Assembly: GCA_003250355.1 (NCBI GenBank)
Contig: QKGS01000044.1
Location: 1 to 55,794, forward strand
DNA: 55,794 bases
From: Bacteroidota bacterium
Lineage (GTDB): Bacteria; Bacteroidota; Bacteroidia; Bacteroidales; SZUA-534
Direction: 5' to 3'
The translations under genes and the position numbers were made by a program. How positions within the stretch are numbered: position 1 is the stretch's first letter; the number at the start of each line of letters is the position of its first letter. Below, one piece after another: positions 26,421 through 34,498 of the stretch. The notes below the pieces were generated by a model. That model was not told the origin of the DNA and did not search any database. It worked only from the letters and a program-made list of their open reading frames with translations.

Positions 26421-27464
26421 GTGAACAATAAGAAAATTATAATTGGAATTCCACATGGCGATATTAATGGTATTAGTTATGAAATAATAATAAATACTTT
26501 CAACGACAACAGAATGTTTGAGCTTTGCACACCGGTAGTATATGGCTCACCAAAGGTGGCAGCATATTACAAAAAAGCTTTGAACATAAATACAACGGTG
26601 CTTAATACTATTCAAAATATTGGCGATGCGCAGCCTTCAAAAATAAATATACTTAACTGTATTGACGATTCGGTTAAAGTTGAAATGGGACAAGCAACAC
26701 AACTATCGGCCGAAGCATCGGTTATAGCTTTAGATAAAGCGGCCGACGACTTAAAAGATGGTAAAATTGATGCAATAGTACCCGCACCTTTAAGCTACGA
26801 GAATGTAGGCAAAGAACCTTATAATTTTAAAAGTTACATATCGTTTTTTAAAGATAAACTAGGCAACAATAATATGCTATCGCTTATCAGCGATGAGAGT
26901 ATTAAGGTTGGAATTTTGTCAGATAATGTAGTGTTGAGTGATGTTGGTAAATATATTACAGAAAAAAATATACTCGATAAACTTGGTTTATTGAAAAAAG
27001 TACTGATATCCGATTTTTGTATCGACAATCCTAAAATAGCAGTATTTTCATTAAACCCTAAATCGGTTGGCGACAGTACTGAAGATAACGAAATAATAAC
27101 CCCGGTAATTAAAAAAGCATTTGATTCGGGAATATCGGCATTTGGCCCTTTTGCTGCAGCCAACTTTTACAGTTCGGGCGATTTTCGTTCGTTCGATGCA
27201 GTGTTGGCAATGTATTACGATCAGGGAGTAGCACCTGTTAATGCTTTGAATATGACTGAAGGAGTATATTGTATAGCCGGATTAGATGCAGCAATAGCTA
27301 TACCGGAAATAACTCCCGAATTTGATAAAGCAGGTCAGGGCATTGCATTGGTAGATGGATTGCGCAATGCTATATATACAGCCTGCGATATTTACAAAAG
27401 CAAAGAATTAAATAAGGAGATATCAAAAAATCCTTTGAAAACTTACGACATATCAGATAAGTAA
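26421..27464 (+). CDS. PdxA-like protein lacking the metal-binding histidines (possible pseudoenzyme)
   Basis: This 347-residue protein (GTG start) aligns over its full length with 4-hydroxythreonine-4-phosphate dehydrogenase: GDINGISYEIIINTF, ELCTPVVYGSPKVAAYYKKA, SLNPK, FGPFAAANFYSSG, FDAVLAMYYDQGVAP and the tail NPLKTYDIS. But key positions differ. The metal ligands expected in PGHTE, LNPHAG and MYHDQG are Tyr139, Lys214 and Tyr266. The TAPINK substrate motif is PAPLSY, and the RTSxDHGTA segment is gone (AIPEITPEFDKAG). PdxA normally works in vitamin B6 synthesis. This copy should not catalyse that metal-dependent step, so the true role is unknown. The stop overlaps the start of a zinc-ribbon gene (TAATG). 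Confidence 0.88.
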   Translation: MNNKKIIIGIPHGDINGISYEIIINTFNDNRMFELCTPVVYGSPKVAAYYKKALNINTTVLNTIQNIGDAQPSKINILNCIDDSVKVEMGQATQLSAEASVIALDKAADDLKDGKIDAIVPAPLSYENVGKEPYNFKSYISFFKDKLGNNNMLSLISDESIKVGILSDNVVLSDVGKYITEKNILDKLGLLKKVLISDFCIDNPKIAVFSLNPKSVGDSTEDNEIITPVIKKAFDSGISAFGPFAAANFYSSGDFRSFDAVLAMYYDQGVAPVNALNMTEGVYCIAGLDAAIAIPEITPEFDKAGQGIALVDGLRNAIYTACDIYKSKELNKEISKNPLKTYDISDK

Positions 27465-27622
27465 TGGAAAAGAAAGAACCAATATACCGTTGCAAAATTT
27501 GCGGTTGGGAAGGAACCTATTCTGAACTTGATTTTGATAAAGTTGATACCTGTGCCGGCGACGATAGGATTGAGATTTGTCCGGCATGTGGTTTAGCTGA
27601 GGTATATATAGTGAATGAATAA
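27464..27622 (+). CDS. 52-residue zinc-ribbon protein, coupled to the PdxA-like gene
   Basis: This small gene overlaps the PdxA-like stop codon by one base (TAATG), so its translation is probably coupled. The protein starts MEKKEPIYRCKICGWEGTYS and has two CxxC knuckles: CKIC near residue 10 and CPAC near residue 39, with a single Cys near 30. It ends AEVYIVNE. Stand-alone zinc ribbons of this size may bind nucleic acid, shuttle zinc, or resemble rubredoxin-like domains. No function can be assigned. Length, frame and overlap are read directly from the sequence. Confidence 0.75.
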   Translation: MEKKEPIYRCKICGWEGTYSELDFDKVDTCAGDDRIEICPACGLAEVYIVNE

Positions 27623-27817
27623 TTTCCATGTAGGCAGTACCGGCCTTTAGTTGGCAGCAATAAGCGGCTAAGGTTATACGTTAGCTAAAGCGACTAGAGT
27701 GAACTAAGGAAATTTGAGAATTTGGAAATATGAGTTATAGTATAGGCTATTCAAACAATCAAATATTCAAATCTTAGTTTGGAGTAATAATTAGTGTTTT
27801 TAACACAGTATTCAGAA

Positions 27818-27856
27818 CCTATAACTTAAAACTTATAACCTACAACTTATAACCTA
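27818..27856. repeat. Tandem AACCTATAACTT-type repeat
   Basis: Short imperfect units (ATAACTTA, CTTATAACCTAC, CTTATAACCTAT) are repeated in tandem at the end of the 27623-27853 gap. A related TTTAACCTATAACCTG stretch occurs at 53851-53866. The gap otherwise holds only A/T-rich sequence with no hairpin terminator I could identify. Confidence 0.55.
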
Positions 27857-28402
27857 TTTTGCTGCTCCATAATTAACAAGCCAGTCGTAATTTTCGATTC
27901 TTTTCATTAGTCGCCACATATTCTCACCATAAGCAAAATCATCTATTTTATATATCCCAAATTGGTTCAACATACCGAACTGGGCTTTTGAGGGAATACC
28001 CGATTTAGTGCCAAACCCTTTATCGCGCTTTATTCCAAATGGATATTCATCGTGTTTGAGCATCCATATAGCAGCAAAAGCCTCTTCGGTAATTTCGTAC
28101 TTTTTTATAAAGTTTATTTTCTGCGGATTAGCCCTCGATTCTTCCAGCCCTTTAACTTGGAGAATAAATGATTCGTATGTAAGGTAAATAACTTCAGTGC
28201 TACCATTGTAATACTGGCGAACCATTGCATAACTAGTTGGTGAATTGTGAGTTGCAGAAAGGCTTATGCCAAATGTAATACGCGGGAGTGTTGGTTCTGC
28301 CTCATATTCATCGATTGGGATAATTATTGCTTGAGAAAACAGACTGCCCGATAATGCAAAAACAGCAATAAAGAATAATATGTTTGTTTTTAATGCATTC
28401 AT
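27854..28402 (-). CDS. Secreted protein of unknown function
   Basis: I do not recognise a family. From ATG 28402 (a TTG at 28408 is the alternative) the protein has 182 residues, with a signal peptide ending SGSLFSQA. The mature part is mixed alpha/beta with a conserved-looking central helix (LQVKGLEESRANPQ), and a C-terminal YGENMWRLMKRIENYDW. It has no Cys or known catalytic motif. It is isolated on the minus strand downstream of pepE by 113 bases. Confidence 0.7.
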   Translation of the reverse strand: MNALKTNILFFIAVFALSGSLFSQAIIIPIDEYEAEPTLPRITFGISLSATHNSPTSYAMVRQYYNGSTEVIYLTYESFILQVKGLEESRANPQKINFIKKYEITEEAFAAIWMLKHDEYPFGIKRDKGFGTKSGIPSKAQFGMLNQFGIYKIDDFAYGENMWRLMKRIENYDWLVNYGAAK

Positions 28403-28429
28403 GTGCAATATACATTCAATATATAGTCT

Positions 28430-28480
28430 TCTGTTTCCGGCCTCCGTTTTTTGGTCTCCTGTCTCCTAATTTCATTAACC
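28430..28480. repeat. Pyrimidine-rich CTGTCTCC-type low-complexity repeat
   Basis: The segment contains CTGTTTCCGG, CCTCCG and TCTCCTGTCTCC units. Related stretches occur at 53825-53840 and 54585-54625, always between genes. Confidence 0.5.
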
Positions 28481-28515
28481 CGACATTCTACTCTTAAAAT
28501 CTTATCCGCTTATTT

Positions 28516-29223
28516 TTACGAAAGTAAGAAATTAAAGTTATCGCCGGGCTTAACTTCATATGGTTCTTTTCCATATTGAAATACCCTTAATGAATCTACT
28601 CCTTTATATGTTATACTATTATCAGAGATAAAAAACATACACCCCTCCCTTAAACCAACAACTGTTGTAGTTTTATTAATTTGAACAAACTCCAGTATTC
28701 GCTCCTCGCGAGTTTCACCTCCGTGATTTTGCTGCTTAGCGTCGAGAAAATGAGGATTTATTTGGAAAGGGATAAAGTTAAGAGCTCCGAAACCATTTGG
28801 TTCAACTATTGGCATATCGTTGGTTGTTTTTATAGTAGGGCAAGCCAAATTTGAGCCGGCACTCCAGCCAATATATTTAGTTCCTGAACTTACTTTCACC
28901 CTGATAGGTTCTATCAGCCCTTTTTCTTTTATTGTTTTTAAAAGTTGCCAGGTGTTACCTCCGCCAACTACAATTACTTCTGCATTTTTTACGGCAGTTA
29001 TTTGATTGTCAAAATTATGAATTGATATTATGTCGTGCCCCACTTCATTGAACCGTTCTTTTACTTTATGTTCATATTCGCTATACGAAATAGAAACAGC
29101 CGCATAAGGGATAAATAGTGCAGTAACTCTTTCTTTACCAAGAAAATTTGCAATGTCATGCTTAGGAAAATCAAGATATGGCTCGCCAGGCATTGTTGAA
29201 TTTGAAAGTAACAGTAGGTTCAT
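28516..29223 (-). CDS. pepE: Dipeptidase E (peptidase S51)
   Basis: This 235-residue alpha-aspartyl dipeptidase has the S51 signatures: VVGGGNTWQLLKTI, the nucleophile elbow GWSAGSNLACPTI with the catalytic Ser, and FQINPHFLDA with the catalytic His. PepE cleaves Asp-X dipeptides in the cytosol. Length matches E. coli PepE (229). It is likely monocistronic; a complex inverted-repeat region separates it from the upstream cyclophilin gene. Confidence 0.93.
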   Translation of the reverse strand: MNLLLLSNSTMPGEPYLDFPKHDIANFLGKERVTALFIPYAAVSISYSEYEHKVKERFNEVGHDIISIHNFDNQITAVKNAEVIVVGGGNTWQLLKTIKEKGLIEPIRVKVSSGTKYIGWSAGSNLACPTIKTTNDMPIVEPNGFGALNFIPFQINPHFLDAKQQNHGGETREERILEFVQINKTTTVVGLREGCMFFISDNSITYKGVDSLRVFQYGKEPYEVKPGDNFNFLLS

Positions 29224-29340
29224 ATTCTCTATTATTTATTTTTGATAAAGTCAGGAGAGCGGTGTGTGCAAATCCATGCTGAAATATCTTTGAGATAATA
29301 CAAAGTTAGATATTAATTTGCTTTAATCTATTTAGTGTCA

Positions 29341-29476
29341 GCAAGAAAACTCAAGTCTCTGATAAGAAAGCTTCATTTTCGAGGCTTGCGAAGCCCGAAA
29401 AATGTGAGTTTACTGTTGTAAATGACCATTTTGAGGGCAAGCATAACGAAGAAAATGGAGTTTTCTTGCAGAGACT
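29341..29476. repeat. Nested inverted repeats between pepE and the cyclophilin gene
   Basis: Outer arms GCAAGAAAACTC (29341-29352) and GAGTTTTCTTGC (29458-29469) flank two hairpins. The first is CATTTTCG, GGCTT, GCG loop, AAGCC, GAAAAATG (29374-29404). The second is CCATTTT/AAAATGG (29426-29432 and 29452-29458). AGTCTCT and AGAGACT add another pair. The inner hairpin may terminate the cyclophilin transcript. The whole looks like a small repeat element. Confidence 0.55.
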
Positions 29477-30290
29477 ATTTAATTATCTCAAAATCAATAG
29501 TTATGTCTTCAATAGGCCAGTCGCCCTCATCAACCTTTACTGATGCTATTTTGTCAATAACATCGATACCTTCGATAACCTGACCAAATACGGTATGTTT
29601 GCCATCGAGGTGAGGGGTACCTCCTTGTGTCATATATATTTTTTTATGTTCAGGTTTTATTTTTATTTCATATTGTAGTTCGGCTCCAAGTATTTCGCCT
29701 TCGGTGTATGGAGTTCCCTGTACTATGAAAAATTCGAATGGAACGGAACGCATATCGGGGTTGTTTTCATATTCACGAGCCATTGACAAAGCTCCTTTTT
29801 TATGAATATTCTCCGCTCTAAATTCAGCAGGAATAGTATATACACCCATTTTGTTTTTAAGTGTTTGCCGACTCCAGTCGTCGTTGTCGCCCCCCTGAAT
29901 CATAAAATCTTTTACTACACGGTAAAACTCCGTATCCTTATAAAAGTTGTTTTTAATTAAACGTATAATGTTTGCACGGTGCAGCGGAGTATTCTCATAA
30001 AGCTTTATTTTCATGTTTCCCTTTGGGGTTTTCATTAAAACAATAGTCTCTTTATTCTCTTCACCATATTTTGTAAGTTCGGCAACAACGTTATTTTCCG
30101 TAAGGCTTATAAATTTTAGTTTTTTCTTTTTGGGCTCAGCAGATTGGGCTTTAATCTTTTTATTTTTCGATTGAATTAAAGTGCTATCGGTATTGCTCTC
30201 TTTTTTGGTTTGGGAGCAAGCTATAAATAGGCTTACGCAAAATGCGGCTATACTAATAATCGACAGTGCGGTATTTTTCATTCTCTTCAT
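29475..30290 (-). CDS. Cyclophilin-type peptidyl-prolyl isomerase lipoprotein
   Basis: This is a 271-residue lipoprotein (lipobox FIAC, Cys25). A Lys/Ser-rich linker (26-60) leads to a cyclophilin domain (about 80-271): TPKGNMKIKLYENTPLHRAN, FYRVVKDFMIQGGDN, FIVQGTPYTEGE and GGTPHLDGKHTVFGQVIEG. The active-site Arg in FYRVV and the FMIQGGD segment are kept. It assists proline isomerisation during envelope protein folding. The start (or MKN at 30281) lies inside the 3' end of rsgA, overlapping by 38 bases, which implies co-transcription. Confidence 0.92.
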   Translation of the reverse strand: MKRMKNTALSIISIAAFCVSLFIACSQTKKESNTDSTLIQSKNKKIKAQSAEPKKKKLKFISLTENNVVAELTKYGEENKETIVLMKTPKGNMKIKLYENTPLHRANIIRLIKNNFYKDTEFYRVVKDFMIQGGDNDDWSRQTLKNKMGVYTIPAEFRAENIHKKGALSMAREYENNPDMRSVPFEFFIVQGTPYTEGEILGAELQYEIKIKPEHKKIYMTQGGTPHLDGKHTVFGQVIEGIDVIDKIASVKVDEGDWPIEDITIDFEIIK

Positions 30291-31197
30291 CGAAAAACAG
30301 GTTTATATAGCTTTTGTATCGGGTGTCGCTTATTTTGCCATTTTCAAATGCCTCTTTTACAGCACATTGTGGCTCGTGTATGTGTGTGCAATTATAAAAC
30401 TTACATTGGTTCGATATTGCAAATATTTCGGGGAAGAAATGGTATAGCTCTTCTTTGTCAATATCAATAATACCGAACCCGCGAATGCCCGGGGTGTCAA
30501 TAATATAACCGCCTCCGGTTAACTTAAACATTTCGGGAAATGTAGTTGTATGCTTTCCCTGTTCATGATATTCCGATATCTCGTTTGTTTTTAGGTCGAG
30601 TTTGGGTTCTATGGTGTTTATAAGTGTTGATTTTCCAATACCGGAATGCCCTGCAATTACCGATATTTTATTGCTAAGAAGTTTTGCAATAGTATCGAGC
30701 CCGGTTCCCACTTTAGCCGAAGTGCGGTAACATTCGTACCCTATACTTTCGTACACCGATATTAGATATTCCATTTCAGCAATCAGCTCTTGGGAATAAA
30801 TATCAATTTTGTTAAAAACAATACGGGTAGGTATTCGGTAAGCTTCGGCCGAAACAAGGAATCGGTCAATAAATTCGGGGTATGTTTTCGGATTGGCAAG
30901 TGTAACAATTAATACAGCTTGGTCAACGTTTGCTGCAAGTATATGCGCCTGTTTAGAAAGGTTTATTGACTTGCGTATTATATAGTTCTTCCGTGGCAGT
31001 ATTTTGTGTATTATGCCTTGTGTTACATTAGTATCGCACTTATATTCAACCCTATCGCCTACCGCTATCGGATTAGTTGTTTTAATGCCTTTCGTTCTTA
31101 ATTTACCTCTTATTTGGCATGAAATATTCTCGCCTGTTTCATCTGATATTACGTTGTACCAGCTTCCTGTTGATTTTATTACTAATCCGGTGTTCAA
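30253..31197 (-). CDS. rsgA: Small ribosomal subunit biogenesis GTPase RsgA
   Basis: This 314-residue circularly permuted GTPase acts in late 30S assembly. An N-terminal OB fold (1-70) comes first, then the permuted G domain with G4 NKID (129-132), G1 GHSGIGKST (183-191) and G3 DTPGIRG (234-240). A zinc knuckle follows: Cys265, Cys270, His272 and Cys278 (the CX4CXHX5C pattern). All motifs are intact and the length is normal. The cyclophilin lipoprotein gene overlaps its end. Confidence 0.96.
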   Translation of the reverse strand: MNTGLVIKSTGSWYNVISDETGENISCQIRGKLRTKGIKTTNPIAVGDRVEYKCDTNVTQGIIHKILPRKNYIIRKSINLSKQAHILAANVDQAVLIVTLANPKTYPEFIDRFLVSAEAYRIPTRIVFNKIDIYSQELIAEMEYLISVYESIGYECYRTSAKVGTGLDTIAKLLSNKISVIAGHSGIGKSTLINTIEPKLDLKTNEISEYHEQGKHTTTFPEMFKLTGGGYIIDTPGIRGFGIIDIDKEELYHFFPEIFAISNQCKFYNCTHIHEPQCAVKEAFENGKISDTRYKSYINLFFDEENEKYRTVDY

Positions 31198-31200
31198 AGT

Positions 31201-31661
31201 TTAACTTTCGTTGTTTAATTTTAATATTTCGTCAATTATTTTTTCTGATACTCTGAAATTGGTTTCGCAAACTTTCTCAATAAGCGGTTTAACCTTATCA
31301 ATTAACCCTTCTTGCTTTGCTTTATGAATGATTCCGAAAGTACCTGTTATCTTCAAATTTAACTTAATTGCAAGCTTCCTTGCTTTCAGGTCACCTAATA
31401 ATACGAGAGAATTTTCTGTTTCTTTTGCAAGAGCAAGTGAGCTCTTGCTTCGCCAATATCAACCTGAGTTTCCAGAAATTCCTGATATTTTTTGTCAGAT
31501 ACATTTTCCACCTTAATCCATTTTGGCAATGTATCTCCATACTCTTCTACGACTTCCTGAGTAATCATTACTTCTCCATAAAGTTGATTTAGAAGATTTA
31601 GCTGACCAATTTTTTGGAATAAAATCAGGATGCTTGTATCTGAAATAACAATTTTATGCAT
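31201..31661 (-). pseudogene. Frameshifted DUF3368 (PIN-like) toxin
   Basis: The first frame (ATG 31661) encodes MHKIVISDTSILILFQKIGQ to VDIGEA, then runs wrong and stops at 31395. A different frame continues the family exactly: SSLALAKETENSLVLLGDLK, then ARKLAIKLNLKITGTFGIIH and AKQEGLIDKVKPLIEKV, to a stop at 31201. Joining them at GEA-SSLALA restores a full DUF3368 protein. The break fits a two-base AG duplication near 31440. DUF3368 proteins are PIN-domain-like toxins paired with UPF0175 antitoxins. The paired antitoxin overlaps the start by 8 bases and is intact. Toxin activity is probably lost. Confidence 0.85.
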
Positions 31662-31881
31662 TTGCTATATCTGAGTGTAGATCTGAAACAGAATCACTGA
31701 ATACAGAAACTCCATATCTACCAAGTAACTCAATGAAAGCTCTTTTTGATAATCCGGCAACTTCTGCAGCTTGACCCGATGATAGTTTTTTATCTTCATA
31801 TAATTTCGCTGCGATCATCATTGAAAAATCGTAGTCGTTTAATTCAATATTATCCGGTATATTTATCTGAATAGTTCTCAT
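31654..31881 (-). CDS. UPF0175-family antitoxin
   Basis: This 75-residue protein from ATG 31881 (MRTIQINIPDNIEL) has the UPF0175 pattern: helices with AAKLYEDKKLSSGQAAEVAG and LSKRAFIELLGRYGVSVF, a winged-helix-like DNA-binding unit. It overlaps the frameshifted DUF3368 toxin by 8 bases in the usual antitoxin-first order. A longer reading from TTG 31899 is unlikely because the -7 box ends only a few bases before 31890. It may still autoregulate. Confidence 0.82.
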   Translation of the reverse strand: MRTIQINIPDNIELNDYDFSMMIAAKLYEDKKLSSGQAAEVAGLSKRAFIELLGRYGVSVFSDSVSDLHSDIANA

Positions 31882-31896
31882 ATGCACTCTTTTATA

Positions 31897-31904
31897 CAAA
31901 AATA
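31897..31904 (-). promoter_or_regulatory. -7 promoter box of the antitoxin-toxin operon
   Basis: The minus strand reads TATTTTTG (TAnnTTTG), 16 bases before the ATG at 31881, so the leader is nearly absent. Confidence 0.5.
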
Positions 31905-31935
31905 CGAAATATGTTGTAAATATTTCAAGTCATAT

Positions 31936-31979
31936 AAAACAAAAGCCCTGCAACCAAATAATTACAGGGCTTTTGTTTT
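31936..31979. terminator. Strong terminator after rseP
   Basis: A 15-bp perfect stem: AAAACAAAAGCCCTG (31936-31950) with CAGGGCTTTTGTTTT (31965-31979) and a 14-base loop. A/T ends on both sides suit either direction. It lies 14 bases past the rseP stop. Confidence 0.85.
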
Positions 31980-31992
31980 ATTAAATTGATTT

Positions 31993-33309
31993 TTATCTGC
32001 TAAACAGCTTCATAACATCGTTACCATTTGCGTAAAGCAGTAGGGCAAGAATAATAACAAAACCGGCTATTTGAGCGTACTCCAAAAACTTGTCGCTAGG
32101 CTTGCGTCGAGTAATAATCTCGTAAAGAACAAACATTACGTGGCCACCATCAAGAGCCGGAATAGGGAGTATATTTATTACCGCAAGCATAATACTTAAG
32201 AATCCTGTAAGATTCCAAAACGATTGCCAGTCCCAAGCACTTGGAAATATATTACCAATAGCAATAAAGCCACCAACCGATTCGTAAGCCTTGGTATCTT
32301 TGTTGAATATGAGCTTGAATTGTTTAAGATAGTCTTGTCCTACACTTACCGATTTTTTAATTCCGGCAGGGATAGCGGCAAAGAAACCATATTCTATTTT
32401 ACGTGTTTCAAACACTTTAGCAATATCCTGATATGCTCCGATTTTAGCTGTTTCGTCGAGAGCTACGTTAAATGCCATTTCAGCACCATTACGCTCAACC
32501 AGTACCGCAACTGTTTGGTTTTTATAGTTACCTATTACCGAAACAAACTGGTCGAAAAAAAGAGTACTTATAGTGTCAATACCTACTATACGGTCGCCTT
32601 TAAGCATTCCGGCTTCTTTACCTTTGGAGCCTTTAACAAAATCGGAAATATAAAAAGGCACCCTTGGGGTAAATAATCGTGCACCTTTAATAATATACTG
32701 AACCGTAGTTTCAGGAATTGTAATATCCATTGTTTCGCCATTGCGCTCTACTTGAATGGTATTAACTTCGTTAAGTAATATATGGTTAGTTATATCAGAA
32801 AAACGTTCAACTTTTTGGTTATCGATTGAAAGTATTTTGTCACCATTTTCAAACCCTAAATCTAAAGCCACCGAGTCGCAAACTACTCCGTATTTCATAT
32901 TTTCAACCGGCAGATACTCTTCGCCCCAAACTTTAAGTACCGATGTATAAATAATACCTGCAAGTATAAGATTGAACAAAACACCACCAACCATTATTAA
33001 TAGTCGCTGCCCCGGTGTTTTAGAGCGGAACTCATCGGGTTTTGGAGGTTGTTTCATTTGTTCACGATCCATACTTTCGTCGATCATGCCGGCTATTTTA
33101 ACATAACCTCCAAGTGGCAGCCAACCGATACCGTATTCTGTTTCGCCTTTTTTAATTTTAAATATTGAGAACCAAGCATCGAAGAAAAGATAAAATTTCT
33201 CAACGCGGGTTTTAAATAGTTTTGCAAAAAAGAAGTGTCCTAATTCATGAACTATTACCAGAATAGATAAGCTTAATAACAGTTGGGCTACTTTAACTAA
33301 AATTTCCAT
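31993..33309 (-). CDS. rseP: Site-2 protease RseP (M50)
   Basis: This 438-residue intramembrane zinc protease cleaves anti-sigma factors and signal-peptide remnants. The first helix carries HELGH (His21, Glu22, His25). PDZ domains lie at about 125-220 and 220-300. A later helix has NILPIPALDGGHVMF, whose Asp is the third metal ligand. It is the last gene of the LytM-dxr-rseP operon (29 bases after dxr), the order commonly found in Bacteroidota, and is followed by a strong terminator. Confidence 0.95.
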   Translation of the reverse strand: MEILVKVAQLLLSLSILVIVHELGHFFFAKLFKTRVEKFYLFFDAWFSIFKIKKGETEYGIGWLPLGGYVKIAGMIDESMDREQMKQPPKPDEFRSKTPGQRLLIMVGGVLFNLILAGIIYTSVLKVWGEEYLPVENMKYGVVCDSVALDLGFENGDKILSIDNQKVERFSDITNHILLNEVNTIQVERNGETMDITIPETTVQYIIKGARLFTPRVPFYISDFVKGSKGKEAGMLKGDRIVGIDTISTLFFDQFVSVIGNYKNQTVAVLVERNGAEMAFNVALDETAKIGAYQDIAKVFETRKIEYGFFAAIPAGIKKSVSVGQDYLKQFKLIFNKDTKAYESVGGFIAIGNIFPSAWDWQSFWNLTGFLSIMLAVINILPIPALDGGHVMFVLYEIITRRKPSDKFLEYAQIAGFVIILALLLYANGNDVMKLFSR

Positions 33310-33338
33310 ATTGTATGTTTCTGTATTATATCAAATAT

Positions 33339-34484
33339 TTATATTAATGAACTTACAAAGCTACGTGTTTCGGTATCGGTACTAACATAGTCGGTGTAGG
33401 TTGGTGTGTTTACAAAAGTTATGCCATTCATGGCTTTTTCAATAAGCACCGGTATTTGCATAAATGCAATTTTTTCATTTAAAAATGCCTCTACTGCAAT
33501 TTCATTGGCTGCATTTAGTATTGCAGGCATATTACCCCCTTTTCTCATAGCTTGGTATGCAAGGGTAAGGCATGGGAATTTTTCGATGTCGGGTTGTTCA
33601 AATGTAAGGTTGGCAAATTTTGCAAAGTCCATTCTTGGAAAGTCCGATTGCCAACGGTCGGGGAAGCTAAGTGCATATTGTATAGGGAGCTTCATGTCGG
33701 GTAATCCCATTTGAGCTTTTATACTGCCGTCGGCAAATTGCACCATACTGTGAATAATTGATTGTGGGTGAACTATTACCTCAATTTGTTCTTCTGCTAA
33801 GCCAAACAGCCATTTTGCTTCAATTACCTCAAGCCCTTTGTTCATCATGGTTGCAGAGTCGATTGATATTTTTGCCCCCATATTCCAGTTAGGGTGTTTT
33901 AGTGCATTGGCAGGGGTAATATTTGCCATATCGTTTTTATGCCATGTTCTGAATGGGCCACCCGATGCGGTTAGTATTATTTTTTCAATTTTGAAGGGTT
34001 CGCCAACAATACATTGAAATATTGCCGAGTGTTCAGAATCGACCGGAGTCATGAATACTTTTTTTTCTTCAAGCAGTTTTGTTATAAGGTCGCCGGCTAC
34101 AACAAGTGTTTCTTTATTTGCCAGAGCAATATGTTTGCCGGCTTCTATAGCTTTTATTGTTGGTTTTAAACCTGAATAACCAACCATAGCTGTTACAACG
34201 GTATCAATATTATCCATTTGAACCACTTGTGCAATAGCATCGGTTCCGGTAAAAACTTTTATGTCGTGGTTGAACAATGCGTCTTTAACCGTTTGGTAGT
34301 GTTGCTCATTTGCAATAACAACAGCATTTGGCTTGAACTCAATTGCCTGTTTTATAAGTAGCTCATAGTTTGAATTGGCAGTAAGTACTTCTATGGTTAG
34401 TTCGTCGGGGTTGTTTCTTGCCACGTCGAGTGTTTGTGTTCCAATGGAACCGGTAGAACCCAGAATAGCTATGTGCTTTGGCAT
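33339..34484 (-). CDS. dxr: 1-deoxy-D-xylulose 5-phosphate reductoisomerase
   Basis: This 381-residue enzyme makes methylerythritol 4-phosphate from DXP with NADPH, the committed step of the MEP isoprenoid pathway. Motifs: NADPH-binding LGSTGSIGTQTLDV, GKHIALANKETLVVAG, the metal site PVDSEHSAIFQ, ASGGPFR, and HPNWNMGAKISIDSATMMNK. All are intact. It lies between the LytM peptidase gene (14 bases upstream) and rseP. Confidence 0.97.
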   Translation of the reverse strand: MPKHIAILGSTGSIGTQTLDVARNNPDELTIEVLTANSNYELLIKQAIEFKPNAVVIANEQHYQTVKDALFNHDIKVFTGTDAIAQVVQMDNIDTVVTAMVGYSGLKPTIKAIEAGKHIALANKETLVVAGDLITKLLEEKKVFMTPVDSEHSAIFQCIVGEPFKIEKIILTASGGPFRTWHKNDMANITPANALKHPNWNMGAKISIDSATMMNKGLEVIEAKWLFGLAEEQIEVIVHPQSIIHSMVQFADGSIKAQMGLPDMKLPIQYALSFPDRWQSDFPRMDFAKFANLTFEQPDIEKFPCLTLAYQAMRKGGNMPAILNAANEIAVEAFLNEKIAFMQIPVLIEKAMNGITFVNTPTYTDYVSTDTETRSFVSSLI

Positions 34485-34498
34485 TTTAGAATTTTAAA

